DNA from: Diphasiastrum complanatum
Lineage: Eukaryota; Streptophyta; Lycopodiopsida; Lycopodiales; Lycopodiaceae
DNA: 64,000 bases
NCBI GenBank assembly: GCA_029204225.1
Contig: CM055113.1
Location: forward strand, 10,562,364-10,626,363
Direction: 5' to 3'
Shown here piece by piece: positions 37,361 to 48,789 of this stretch. A model generated the notes under the pieces. The model saw only the letters and a list, made by a program, of their open reading frames with translations, searched no databases and was not told the origin of the DNA. The translations under genes and the position numbers were made by a program. Position 1 is the stretch's first letter. Each line of letters begins with the position of its first letter.

Positions 37361-39619
37361 GTTATTATTAGTTAGCAAATCCAAAATTTGTCCAAATTAA
37401 GTAGAAATAATTCAATTTTTAAACTTTTTAACAAGATTTTACTCAAACACAGAATTTCATTTCTTAAACCGCTATAACTCGTTACGTTCTATTCCAAAAC
37501 ATGCAGAGTGACGTAAAAATGATTTTTCATCAAAGGAAAAGCAACTTGTTGCTTTCTGACATGCAATCAAAATCTCATCAAACTTTTGTCAAGCTTTACT
37601 CTAAAATTTGTCAAACTTCCGACAACAATCATCTTGGCAACCCTCATGCTTGTTTGTTGCTTGTGTGTTGTTAACTCCATAGTTAGTAAGGTGTATTCTA
37701 AACTTTGGCTTGATTGATTGCTTGAAGTGAGTTCAATGTTGGTGGGTTGGTTAGAAGGATTGTGAGTTGCTTGAAATAGCTCAATGATAGTTGGATAATA
37801 ATGAGATGGTGTGAAGAGTTAGTACTTTTAAATGTTAGTACTTTTGTGAGTGAGGATTTTAGGAGTGGGTATGTTTGAGAGTTGAGAGTTGTAGTTGTCT
37901 TGGGGGTTGGGAGTGATGTTACTTACTATGCTTGCTTGCTCATATTGAGGAGTTGAGAGATTGTGGTTGTTTGTGTTAATTGCTTGGACCTCATTACTAG
38001 TGTGAGATCATAGTTGAGTGCTTCAAATCACTTGGAGAGGATGTTTGCTTGCTTTTGTTGAGAGGATTGATGGGTGAGAGTGATCTCATGGTAAGGGTTC
38101 GTTGGTAGGTTGTAGTCCATTGTCATACTAATAGGCTTATATCTTGAATGAGTGGGATGGGTTGCTTGAGGGCATGGTGTGAGTGATGGGTTGCTGATTT
38201 TTTTTAGCCATTGTATCTTTCTGGCCTGTTTTTTTTTACAAACTTTCGGTTCAGTTTTCTCTCAACTGAACCGTTAACATTCCAATCGCACCTTTCATAT
38301 TTTAAAAACTTTATTTTTTTTTTATTTTCTCTTTTTACACCAATTCGATCGGACACGCGAAAAGTGGTAAAAACTATGTCAACATGTCTGGCTCTGATTT
38401 TTGCTACAAGTTTCATGACTAGGGTTTCACATGCAACAACTACCTAAACTGCACATTGAGGTATGAGATGATTTTTATATCTATTTGCATTGATGGTAAA
38501 AGCTGTGGGTTTATTGTAAGATGTTACTTGACTTGAGTTTTTCCGTTGCCATTCGTCCCAATCAATTTTGAAACTGTTTTTCGTAAATCGTCTATTCTCA
38601 AATGTGATAGTATAGCTTTAACCACTCGTGATTTGAATGTGATTTTTACAAGCGTGTTAGAGTTGCGGAAGGGTAAGCATATCACCTTGAAGGTTGAACA
38701 CCATCATTATTTCCCTCATTTACAATGTTATGACATCTTCCATAGAGTAGTTAAGACTTGAATTTTGTAGTTGCGTTCAAGCAAATCAGTTACAGTTTGG
38801 TAGTGAAGCATACAAACACAACTTAGAATTCAGTTTAGAAGCTTAGCACTTCATGAACAAATGCGATGTGAGAAAGTAGACGATGATTGTGTACTATTCT
38901 TCGACTTGTTTAGTGAAAGCACAAAAATTGTAACCAAGAGTCGTACAGATTTAGAATGTGTTTTACGGTTTGATGAGTTAGGTTTGTTAGTTAAACTACA
39001 ATGCAGAATTGTCAAGTTTTGAAATGGTTTTTCAGGTTTTGTCAATTATGAAATGTATCAACTGAACCCGACCTTTGTGAAACACCAGAGCGGGCCGTCC
39101 ACCATCAATACACCGCCTTGGTTAAGCGTCACACTAGTCACACCCGCCATCGGTACTGTCTAGCGAAATACCTAGACCCGACGGTCGGCAAAAATACCAC
39201 CGCTTATCAAACAAATCAGTGTGTATAACTTGCACCCCACAAGCACATCATAGGCAATAAATCGGTTTCAAGCCCATGTAAGATTTTTACTAACTGTAAG
39301 CTGAATTCAATGGGGAAAGAGACATTAGCAAGATCCTAATGCAAATTAGTGATCAGAAGTTTTACAGAATCGTAACTCTAGAAAGCTAGTGAATCATTGC
39401 ACCAAAATTGACAGCACCCCCTCCTTGCAACTGTATCTCTGAGAGCTTGAAAAACCCTCATCGGTTGGGGAGCACGGGGCAATAGAGAAGGCCATCAGGG
39501 TTGGAAGTGGCAAATCCTCTATTGCTCACGTAGGGCCGAACTGCCTTTAGAGGTGGGGACCCTTGACCCTTTTAGGACGTTTTGGCTGGACCAACCCCCT
39601 GTCAAAATTGGCCCTAACA
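37361..39619 (+). mobile_element. Diverged LTR related to the LARD-like element
   Basis: The right 550 bp (39050-39619) align well with the last part of the giant LTRs: gaaacaccagagcgggcc, acaccgccttggttaa, tacctagacccgacggtcgg, ttggggagcacggggcaa, acgttttggctggaccaa, ending ccctaaca. Weaker similarity extends left through the ttgagag-rich part to about 37640. A possible start is TGTTATTATTAGTTAGC near 37361. No second LTR or interior follows, so it is a solo or truncated LTR. I found no convincing target duplication. Confidence 0.7.
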
Positions 39620-40406
39620 CATTTTATGCTTTCTTGGACGGCGGATCCAAGTTTTCATACTTCATGAGATTGGTGCCTAAGCCTTCCATCACCAAAACAT
39701 GTGCATAATGGCTTGAATTAGAGTCAAATCAACTTTTATTTCAACTGACATATTATGCCTCGGGCTTCAAAAATCCTATAGAGGGCTACTAGCGATTGAA
39801 AAGTCATCAAAATACACTAATTTTGGATTTTTTAGCCTCTATATAGTTCATACAACTTACTAATCCTGATCATAGCTACTGAATAGCTTCAAACCATCTA
39901 AAAGAGTAAGCTTGCAAAGTCTACAACAAGAAAATCGATTCAATCTTTTTTTAAATATATAAAAAACATGTCAAAAAAACCCTTTTTTTGGGGACCAAAA
40001 ACCAATACTTTCGACTAGTTTTGATGGATTTTCTTCTCATGCAACTAAAATAAAATTTTGAAAACCTCAAAGCGACCTCAACTATGTACTAGAGGTTCTA
40101 ATTTTACTCTACAACAAGTCTTACTATTAAATTCTAGGCAAAAACCTCAAGAAATTATTATTTTTATCAAAATCATAGTCAAAAGTGTGTACGTTGAGTA
40201 CAACCGGCATAAAATCATTAAAGTATAGTCTAATGATTAAGCAACAACGTGTACTTCTATTAAGATCATTGACATTATAAAATTCAGGCCAAAAAATATA
40301 GTTATGGCTATAAAGAAAGTCTATAACACTAATCCCTAGCTAGGAACAATCAAGATATTGAGAAACCATTGATGATAGTAATTTTTGTATTAGATAATCA
40401 ATATTG
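39620..40406. other. Stretch without recognised genes; possible Ty3 leader
   Basis: AT-rich sequence between the diverged LTR and a Ty3 Gag relic. Its place directly upstream of the Gag start suggests a retroelement leader, but no LTR end or PBS is clear. Confidence 0.35.
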
Positions 40407-41210
40407 ATGAATTCAACTACAAGTCCGAGTGGAGGGGCTACAATGCCAATTTATTTTCAGATTTGCCAACAATTGAATGCGGCACTCACAACAATGAATA
40501 ATCAAAATAGTTTGCGAAATCAACAGATGAAAGTTTTGCTAACATAGGTCAAGTCAATATGCTTCTTAAATTTGGAATCCCAACCTAGACCATATTCCAG
40601 GGAGAATAAAGAAAAGAAATTTGAAGTAGTTGACGTTTGGCTGACGAAATGGAACAATTAGTTCAATCTTCATGGAGCTCTAGAAGCAAAGAAAATTGAG
40701 AGGTAGTCTATGTTTTCTTAAAAAAGCATCATGATGATGGCATGATCTCCAGTTGAAGTCAACATGGGATTGTTTCTTATGGAAGTATTTAATAAGTTCT
40801 TTGTCATAGCAAATGATTCAAATTACTATAAGAAATCCATTGATTATAGATTAGGGAGACAAAAAGTTTGGACTCTTATCTCCAAGAATTTATAAATTTA
40901 TGAAATAAAATTTCATTATTCGATTCCAAAGTAGGCCTATGGCAATTCATCGTAGATTTTTTCTGGTTGATTATCAGAACGAATGTAGGCAAAATGTGCT
41001 TCAAACTTTTGATGATGTTATACGAATTGTGAAATCTTATCATTCTATGGTAGTGGCATCCAAGAAGCAATTTCAAGGGAATCCATTAGCACTCGTAGTT
41101 ATAAAAATAAATGAGTTAGGGGGAGAATTCGTAATAAATATTTTGATGAGCTTGATCAAATAGCATCAAAATCGAAGCAAAAGAAACATGTCTCTCAAAA
41201 GAAGGCTAAT
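40407..41210 (+). pseudogene. Ty3/Gypsy Gag relic
   Basis: The frame starts with ATG at 40407, MNSTTSPSGGATMPIYF, then QICQQLNAALTTMNNQN, and stops at a TAG near 40548. Further Gag-like pieces follow in shifting frames: FEVVDVWLTKWNN and FNLHGALEAKKIE near 40620-40700, matching the start of the Retrotrans_gag domain, and a lysine-rich KSKQKKHVSQKKANK near 41170. At least five stops or shifts are present. It belongs to the same family as the split relic at 37258/14923. Confidence 0.55.
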
Positions 41211-41232
41211 AAGGTAAATCTCTATTTTATTT

Positions 41233-41493
41233 TCAATAAGCTTGGACATGCAATGTTGATGCATGAGCTATTTGAGTGTCTTTCAGATTCAAGGATACAA
41301 TGGCAAGAGCTTTGCCATCCTTTGCTTCCCATGCTGGTAGTATTTCTGGTTCCGCCAGTCTAGCTATCGAACCAGTCACATATCCCCATAGCTCCTTTTC
41401 AATCAAGATCATTCTCATCTTAATTTCTAGCATGTGAAAATCGTCTCCGCTGAACTTGTTGATCAAGCGGATTTCTGATGTTGAACCTTCCAT
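41233..41493 (-). pseudogene. Copia Gag N-terminus, minus strand, truncated
   Basis: An 86-residue frame from ATG at 41493 follows Copia Gag: IRLINKFSGDDFHMLEIKMR, then LIEKELWGYVTG and EAKDGKALAIVSLNLKD, then DTQIAHA. It has lost the rest of Gag and all of Pol at about 41233. It lies just downstream of a PBS-like site and an LTR end in the same orientation, so this is the 5' tip of a minus-strand Copia element, probably left by truncation. Confidence 0.8.
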
Positions 41494-41595
41494 GATGATC
41501 GATAAATAGAGATTACAAATCAGATATAAAACTAGCTGTGAAAAAAAAAGGCGTATAAGGTTTTTTATCTTAAGACTCTATTAAATCCAAAAAGC

Positions 41596-41612
41596 CTACT
41601 CTGATACTACTC
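41596..41612 (-). other. Degenerate primer-binding site of a minus-strand Copia element
   Basis: On the minus strand GAGTAGTATCAGAGTAG follows the LTR end CCCAACA. It resembles TGGTATCAGAGC, with the leading bases changed. Confidence 0.6.
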
Positions 41613-41740
41613 TGTTGGGAATGATGATGAAGAACTGACATACACGAAGGGTGGTCTGATAGGCCGCAGCGGAAAAGAGGTCGTCACCCCCAAACAAAGA
41701 AAACAATGATACAGTTTGAAAACTAACGAATAAGAATCCT
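41613..41740 (-). mobile_element. LTR 3' end of a minus-strand Copia element, truncated
   Basis: In minus orientation the sequence ends TCATTCCCAACA next to the PBS, a normal Copia LTR end. Its upstream limit is unclear because transposase-like coding sequence starts at about 41755. I therefore treat the LTR as cut to roughly 100-130 bp. Confidence 0.55.
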
Positions 41741-41748
41741 AGATTACT

Positions 41749-44545
41749 TTAGAGACTAAGGATGCAGAGCAATTCTGATTCCTCCATGATTTGTTGTTCT
41801 ATGAATGTTCCCCTTGCTTGCCAATGAGATTTTTCCATGCCTTGTGATGACCAAATACTTAAGCTCTCATATTCCTTTGCAAAATAAGTTGCATGATGAA
41901 GAAGAATGTGTTGCAAGCAATAGTTTTGATTAGTTACATCGGTAGAAAAATATATAAGCTTGAATAAGAAAAGTACCAGATAATGATATAGATTAGCACC
42001 ATGTAATGAGTAACGTTGTCTTTTCCCCAACAATTATGTATAGATTTTACAAATGTGGTGCAATGATTTTGCAAAGTCCTCATATCTTCTGATGATAGGT
42101 TTCCTTTCCTGATAACACCTATGAGTTTGTCTAAGTTGGTCCACACTTATCCCTTTTCCACTCGATTACTTCCTTCCAGTGTTCGTGTGACTTGAACAAT
42201 TTCTCTCCAAATTTCATATCTAACACTTGATTCTTTGCATGTGTGATTAAATAAGAATCTTCTTGCTTTAGCACCTCCAATTGATGGCTTATTAGGAACG
42301 TTTCTTTTTTTCCCGGAGAGTCTGTCACTTTTTTCAATCGTGACATTTCCCTGCATTTGAGAGAACTATTTCCAACCTCCTAATTGTTGCTTTAGCCACA
42401 GACTCCGGTTTATAATTCTATGTTAGTAGAATATACAGGTAAATAAGTTTTTCAATAATACGAACCTCAGCATGCAATGTGCATATGTGAACATTTTTTA
42501 ATAGAATTGGCAGAACACTTTTCATATTTAAATCTTCAGCTTCTCATGTTGGGCCAATGTTTGTTGATCGTTCCAAATTCATATTGTAGCAATCCTTCAT
42601 GCAATAAAGACATGGATGCTTCGATGGTGTCCCATGAGAGACATTATACATACATTTCAATGTTTTCAAATCCCCTACAAGGTGCCATTGAATTTGAAAA
42701 CTTCCATGGTCTTCCACTGTAAATTTCTCACCCTCCAAATGTCTCTTTATAATCTCGCCATAATTTGTTCTTGAAAATATCCATGAAAGTATTTTATGGT
42801 CCTCTTTCAAGACCTGTAGAGAAGCAAGTAATGCATGGCATGTCAATAAAAACTAGCAAGTATGAATTGTTAATAACGATGTTCTAAATGAATATTGAAA
42901 TGCCGCCAACCACCATATGTGATTTTCCGATTGAACACTAAACATTCAATCATTTGTATCTGAAATTTTGTTCATCAAAGTGACACTCACTCGTTCCAAC
43001 TTTTGACCCTTGATGATTTCAGATTCATCCAATTTTATTGCAATAATGATCTTTCCATTTACTTGATGTTCGTCTAGTTTATAGAATTGAATAATGTATT
43101 TTAGAACATTTTCAATATTAAGAAAAATATTATTGCAATCGTTGTAATTGAGCTCACCATATTCTAATTTGTATAATTCAGTTATATGAAGTGGTTGGGC
43201 AACTACTTTGAACATTCTGTCATTATAATAATTTCTTGCTAATCTTACCCGATATAGACGCGGAAGATAAATCTTCTTCACCATCACTTGGGAACAATTC
43301 TTTAACTATTCTAAAAAAAGTAGAATAAGCATTCTGCTAATTCCAGATACATCACATGCACCTTGTATCACATTTGCATCCAAGTACGATTGAACCTTAA
43401 TCAAAACAGTCTCTAGAATATCATTTTTCATTTTTTTCAAACCGAGCATTTTTTATCATTTCCTTTGTTGACTTTCTTGGTAAAACATGATTTAAAGATG
43501 ATCCAATGCATGATCGATCTGTTAAATAGTTCTTTGCCAACAAACATGATCTGCAACAAACATATGAAACTCAAATTATGTTTAATAAATAAATAATCCA
43601 TATTATCAAGTGCAAATCAAACTTAAATGACATACACACATCAAATAAACAGTTTATATGACAACATACTTGAATGCTCTAATTCTTTTTTTCTGATTGC
43701 TACTATTTGTAGATAAATCATCAATATTTTTCATCGGTACTCTCTTTCTTTTCCTCTTCATCATTGTCTTATTGATAATTTTTATATCAACAGCAGATTT
43801 TAAACTCTCAGATCACAACTTTTCCATGGATTCTAACATTTCTTGGTTTGATCCCCGAAGAGTAGTGACTGTAGCATTCAACTTTGACATAGCATTCTTG
43901 AGTGCATTGTTTTCAGCACTAGTGTGTTGCACATAATGAAGCAATTGTTGATTTGCACGTTGCAATTGTTGATTAGCAAACTATAATTGTTGATTAAGAC
44001 AAGATATGCTATGCATTCTAATATCACGCACCCTTTGACAATATCCAAGTAATCCGCTATTTCCTTCACATACAAATCTGAGAAGACGAGTTACGAACTT
44101 AAAATCTGGACACAAATTGGTAGCTGGATCATTAGGATAAACTGATCCATCCACTCACAAATCTATATTCATATGATTATTCATTCTCAATTCTCTAACT
44201 ACTGCAGCAGCATACTCTACAACTTTCACATTTTTCTTAATAGTTGGAGTGCATTCCATCGAAAGAGCAACATGCAAATGGAACATTGCCATTGTTAAAA
44301 GCTACAATCATGTAAATGCATCAAACTAAAGTAAATCAATATGAATAGATCTAGCATACCTTACTTTTGTAATGTTTATGTCGCATTGAAAAATTATTAT
44401 GCCTCATATTTCACTATAAGCATACAATGATTTCAAAAGTTATGCTACTCCCGCTTCAGTTTTTGCATTGAGCACACCAAGATTTTCAGTCTTAAAGCCC
44501 TAGTCCCAAATTTTGGAACGAGCATGAAGAGAAGTTATTGCATCT
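41749..44545 (-). pseudogene. Unclassified transposase-like pseudogene with introns
   Basis: Read on the minus strand from about 44545, the coding segments carry: NDPATNLCPDFKFVTRLLRF and FVCEGNSGLLGYCQRVRDIR; a Gln/Asn-rich possible coiled coil (ANQQLQRANQQLLHYVQHTS); a basic KRKRKR nuclear signal; KNYLTDRSCIGSSLNHVL; HLVGDLKTLKCMYNVSHG followed by HPCLYC; HICTLHAEVRIIEKLIYLYI; CWGKDNVTHYM; and finally SIWSSQGMEKSHWQARGTFI. Introns are visible: 43551-43669 (GTATGT...TTGCAG) restores the frame exactly, 44302-44359 fits (GTATGC...TTGTAG), and an acceptor CTCTACAG ends at 42814. Several in-frame stops (44144, 43978, 43810 regions) and shifts make it dead. The order (N-terminal region, C-x2-C segment, late QG.EK segment) recalls eukaryotic DNA-transposon transposases, but I cannot name a superfamily. 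No terminal inverted repeats were found. Confidence 0.55.
43551..43669 (-). other. Intron in the transposase-like pseudogene
   Basis: The donor GTATGT follows TTCAA at 43670 and the acceptor TTGTTGCAG precedes ATCATG at 43550. Removing the 119 bp joins RIRAFK to SCLLAKNY in one frame, whereas reading through gives stops. Confidence 0.7.
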
Positions 44546-45595
44546 CATGCTTAACTAACTATTGTCTGAAGTTAACCATACCAGTTAAACGTCGGGCAAG
44601 GCCGAAAACTCAAAAATCGGCGACCAATACGTAACCTCTCTCTAAAGAGAATTTTCTTAAAGGGCCCATTTTGTGCCCATATTTCTCCTAATGTAACTCT
44701 AAGGAGTCAGCTACTACAAGATCATTTTTGGTCGTTTGATCTATGTGAATACATTGATCGATCATCCCATTGAATGCTACCTTCTAATCGTTCAGTTGCT
44801 TATATAACTGCTTGATGATCTTCTATTATTCTAAGTTTACAAATTAAAAGATCATTAACAACCTTTGCACTTGATCCATAATAGATTGATTATTGTTGCA
44901 TCGTGAAGATGTGAAGAAGTACAGTAGAAGTATCTCCTTTGTAAGCATCGGGAGCTTGAAAATGTGGAGCCGTAGCCTAACCACAAGGAGCGTGAAGTTG
45001 GAACCGCATGCAACCGTAATCGTGTCATGGCGGTTTCCTTCGGTTCATTCACTTTGTAGGTGACTGTAAGTGATAACTTACGGTGTTTGGCGATGCCTTC
45101 GGTTTGTTATCGTAATGGACCGTAGGCTGGACATTGTGGTTGCGTTGACTCATTCTGTAGGCCTTCGTATGTGGGTCCTTGCGGACTTGTTGCAGTTCAC
45201 TTTATTCAGACCGTAGGTCTTCATATGTGAGTCCTTGCGGACTTGTTGTGAAAGTGTCGTAGGGTTTATTCGGTTTATTTTTTTCACTTTATTCGGTTTA
45301 CTTCATAAGCCAGTTCGCCATCGTTGACATTGCGGTAGCTTGCGGTTCTGTCTGTTTGGATTTTACATGTATTTCTACAAACTGTAAAAAAGGTAGTGTA
45401 TTTTTTTGTAGAATTATTGAGAGAGTGATTTACTTAAGAGATAAAGGAGGTGTGGGTGGGGTATGAACGTGGATGCCAAGAGGGCTTTGGTCCAGTTTTC
45501 CAAATGATATATTACATGCCCTAATCCAACAGTTTGCGCGGCCAAATTTGCCTGTGACTTAGAAGTTTTGATGCAGGTTACCAGTAGGTGTGATA
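44546..45595. other. Intergenic stretch with a 56-bp duplication
   Basis: No domain-bearing frame. It includes the tandem duplication at 45157-45255 and a run of cgtagg/ttcggttt phrases from 45050 to 45300, which looks like old low-copy repeat sequence. Confidence 0.45.
45157..45255 (+). repeat. 56-bp tandem duplication (1.8 copies)
   Basis: The sequence beginning gtaggccttcgtatgtg at 45157 recurs at 45213 as gtaggtcttcatatgtg, with tccttgcggacttgttg in both. Confidence 0.8.
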
Positions 45596-46439
45596 TGTGA
45601 AAAATTGGCAAAAATCTAGCTTGGCAATTTTTTATGTCTTTTATGTTTGAAAGTACATTTCACATGTGTGGAGCATGTTCCCACATGTGTAAAATAGTTT
45701 ATCATAGCTTTAGGGGTCTTCTAAGTTTTTAGGACAAGCTTCTTTGTGTAGAGTTATGATAGAGCCAAAAATTAGCATAGATGGCTAATTGACAATGTCC
45801 ACATATAATGCCTCTATTGAGCCAAAAGTGAATCATGATGTAATCTCGAGCTAGGTAGGCATATGAATAGGGTCTTGACACTTGTGACAATGTAATTTGA
45901 TGAGTGATGGAGTCAAAAGTTGGTTTCCAAGGGGTCCAATAGGATTAAGGAGGTGATCATTAGAGGTCCAATAGAATTAAGGAGGCTATGATTAGGGGTC
46001 CAATAGAATGCAAGAAGCTATGATTAAAGGTCCAATAGAATGCAAGAGGCTATGATTAGGGGTCCAATAGGATTCAAGGAGGGATCTCCACACACTCTAT
46101 ATGTATTTCTCCTTATGATCATTAATTAAGTTGAGATTTTGAGTCAAATTTTTGGTGAGATTTGCTTGTTGTCCCTTCTCTCTCTACACAAGTTGGAATT
46201 GGTTCTATTCTCTCTCTACCCAAGGATTGGAGCTTAATTTTCCTTTGTTTTTTCTAGAAGCTTTTCTCTTCATGTGTATGAACTTTGGTTATCAACTATT
46301 GCATCCACCTTTGCCTCTATGCCTTGCTTTTTGATCTAGATCTTGGAAATCAATCTAGAATCCATTGGCAAGTGCACAAGCTTTCTTAGGAGATCAATCA
46401 CACACTTTAGGGCATTCCCCACACGTGTGAAAATTAACA
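45596..46439 (+). mobile_element. Left LTR of element D
   Basis: Starts TGTGAAAAATTGGC and ends TTAACA directly before tggtattagagcc. It carries five 32-bp repeat units (45933-46092), a CACATGTGTGG...CCCACATGTGTA pseudo-palindrome at about 45662-45692, and a TATA-like ctctatatgta near 46097. Confidence 0.7.
45933..46092 (+). repeat. 32-bp tandem repeat, five units, in the D left LTR
   Basis: ggtccaatag begins units at 45933, 45965, 45997, 46029 and 46061, exactly 32 bp apart. The right LTR at 62058 has no trace of the array. Confidence 0.92.
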
Positions 46440-46451
46440 TGGTATTAGAGC
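46440..46451 (+). other. Primer-binding site of element D
   Basis: tggtattagagc is one base different from TGGTATCAGAGC and directly follows the LTR end. Confidence 0.75.
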
Positions 46452-47046
46452 CTACCTAAGTGTTTGATGCTTGTTTCATCCAAAGTTTCAAAATCTTCTT
46501 GAACATCTAGATCTAGAGAGACTATTTTGCATCTCCCATGCTATCTCAAGCATCTATTGATCAAAATGGTTCATTATCACAAGGATTGAAACATTTCTGA
46601 TATTGTACGGATTTTCCTGCTCAGACACGTGTGAAGGACAACCAGATTCAGTCCTTTAGTTCTCTTCCATGTGTGAGCGAAATTTGGTGCTTGATAGCTA
46701 GTTTGAAAGCTATTTAAGTCTAGTTTGTGTAGCAATTGACTTCATAGAGATTGGATCTCCCAATAAAAAGTTATAGTCAATTCAATCAAGGTGGGTAGGG
46801 CACCCAACCTAGTTGGACACTTTTATCTTTGACTCTCTTGTGCTTGTTTGATCAAAGTCTCACTTCTAGGCTTGCCAATCACACTTTCTTGAGATCTAGG
46901 TATCAATTTGAGGTCATAGCCACATTGTTTCATACAATTGGCTTGTATTTGAGTGATTTGTGGATTCTTGGAGTGTAGATAGCTTGACCCAAACTTAGCC
47001 CCCATACTTCATCAATTGATGTGAGAGTGATCTAGATTAAGAGAGA
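46452..47046 (+). other. Leader region of element D
   Basis: About 600 bp without a coding signal. Style and composition (acacgtgtgaagg, tcaagcat, gatctaga) resemble the interior at 59306-60560, consistent with one interrupted element. Confidence 0.4.
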
Positions 47047-47530
47047 TTGGAAAAGCTAGTGAGGTCCATATCTCACTTTGTTGCAAGATCTTGCATAGGA
47101 GTTGGTAGGACATCTTTAAAGGATCCTATAGTGAGAGAGAAGCAACATTTTAGTGTCTCATTACAAGCCATTTCCATCTTTCCCATTTTAATTTTACTTA
47201 AAAGTAGGAAAGGATCTTCCATAAACTTTCGGGGTTTAAATCTTGTAATTAGGCCAGCTTTAACCCAATCCATACGTTCAGTCTCATCTTGGTTATAAAA
47301 CCAATCTTGTGCAGCTCCAGTTAAGGCCATAGGAAATAGCTTAAGTTTATATTGTGGGAAAACTTTGTCATAAATCTCACATGATTCAGAATAGATTTAA
47401 GGAATCTAACTGGATCATATAACCCATTATACTTTGATAAATCTAGACGAGGTGACCTTCTAACAATAACTTGTGGAGTGACGAACGGAGGTTCAGGTGG
47501 CTCACATTCATCATCTATATCAAACATCTT
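47047..47530 (-). pseudogene. Ty3/Gypsy Gag fragment, minus strand
   Basis: From 47527 the minus strand reads a Pro-rich start (CEPPEPPFVTPQVIVRRSPR, then LSKYNGLYDPVRF). After a frameshift near 47330 it reads MALTGAAQDWFYNQDETERM, then WVKAGLITRFKP. The AQDWF and W..VK..L..RF spacing fits Retrotrans_gag. It is truncated at about 47047 and carries no zinc knuckle. It is not contiguous with the integrase fragment at 48790, whose order is wrong for a single element. Confidence 0.6.
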
Positions 47531-47539
47531 TGCAAATCA

Positions 47540-48789
47540 CTTAAAACATTAAGATTGGATCAATCAACTCCTATCTTTGATCAGATCTATAAAAACTCTA
47601 TCAATTGACAGTAATCCAATTTTTGATTTCGAAAAAAGAGTCTTGATAAAGTGATCGACACTTCTAAAAATAAGGATTTCTCAAATCAATATTAAACTAT
47701 AACATAATGTTCCAAAAATTTGACAGTAGCTAGATTTGATAGATCAGAACTCAAAAATAGTACTGGAGAAGGTTCCCTAGGCAAAGGTTGACTAGGGGAG
47801 CATTCTTTTACTGCTATTTTGGATAAAAATCACTTATCTAGTTATTTTTGACAAATTTGATAAAACTAACATTTGTCTGATTGACAGTAAGTATATATGG
47901 TACTGATATAGCTAGGACTGGCGAAGGTTCTTTTTGACGAACAATGGTTTTTTTGTAGCTTGGCGAAAATGATGAAATACTATATTTAGAAGCCTCAGAC
48001 AAGTCGACAAAGGTTCAAACAAAGGATCAAGAGTGATACTGCTATCTTTGCAAAAAAGAGCACTTTTTTTTGACAAAAATAGATAAATATGACAATTGAC
48101 CTTGACTTAAAGTTTTCCCAACTCACTGATTATAAAAAATGGCATGTTGGACTGACTCTAACTCAGGCAAAGGTTCCTCTCAGAGAAATGATATTTTTGT
48201 AGAAAGGTGTTAACTTTCTACAAAAGGTTAAAAACAACTAGATGAACAGTCACTTTAGCCTTCTATTTTTAGTTTTAACCTTCATTGGCCTTGCGGTAGA
48301 TAAATCTGGGTCAGATCTAGGTACAGTAGAACAGGCAGAGATTGGTTTTTTGTTTTTTAGAATTTTTGCATTTTTTTTGGTGGTTTTTGTTCGGTTTCTA
48401 AAAATTGGCTGGCAAGTAACCTTTTCCCTTTAAACTGAAGATTCTCTATATGCGTTGTCTGCAAGTCGGCAAAGGTTGGTTGCCAAGGAACAGAAAGTTA
48501 TCAATATCCATGATGATTTTGCCCTCTTTTTCACCAAAATGATAGAAATGAATGATTTTTAGATGATTTGAAGATGCAAGACCAGCAGTTGTTTTGGTCT
48601 TTCAAAGGTTGCTTGCCAAAATTTGCTAGTGAACTTGGAATCTAGCACTAACAATATCGTTTGGTAAACAATATAGCCTCAACAATTTTTCAACAAAAAT
48701 TTGTGCAAGCTCTAAAGCTTTGAAAACAGATTTTGTTAAAATAAATTGAGTCATTTTAGTTCTACTACCCAAATAGCATCATGATCCTT
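47540..48789. other. Repeat-like region with a recurring aaggtt phrase; no genes
   Basis: It lies between a Ty3 Gag start and a Ty3 integrase fragment in minus orientation, so it may be an LTR of that family. The phrase (g)gc(a/g)aaggtt recurs about six times (near 47777, 47927, 48011, 48167, 48468 and 48605), often followed by a ttgcc or gaac run. No LTR ends could be fixed. Confidence 0.4.

Noticed and set aside
41613-42032. A 420-bp minus-strand LTR running from TGTTGGGGAAAAGAC at 42032 to CCCAACA at 41613
   Set aside because: The candidate start lies within the transposase-like coding phrase CWGKDNVTHYM, and 41755-41900 also codes for the transposase C-terminal segment. Only the last ~100-130 bp can be LTR.
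45933-46092. CRISPR-like array (32-bp repeats)
   Set aside because: Units are directly tandem without spacers, the genome is a plant's, and there are no cas genes.
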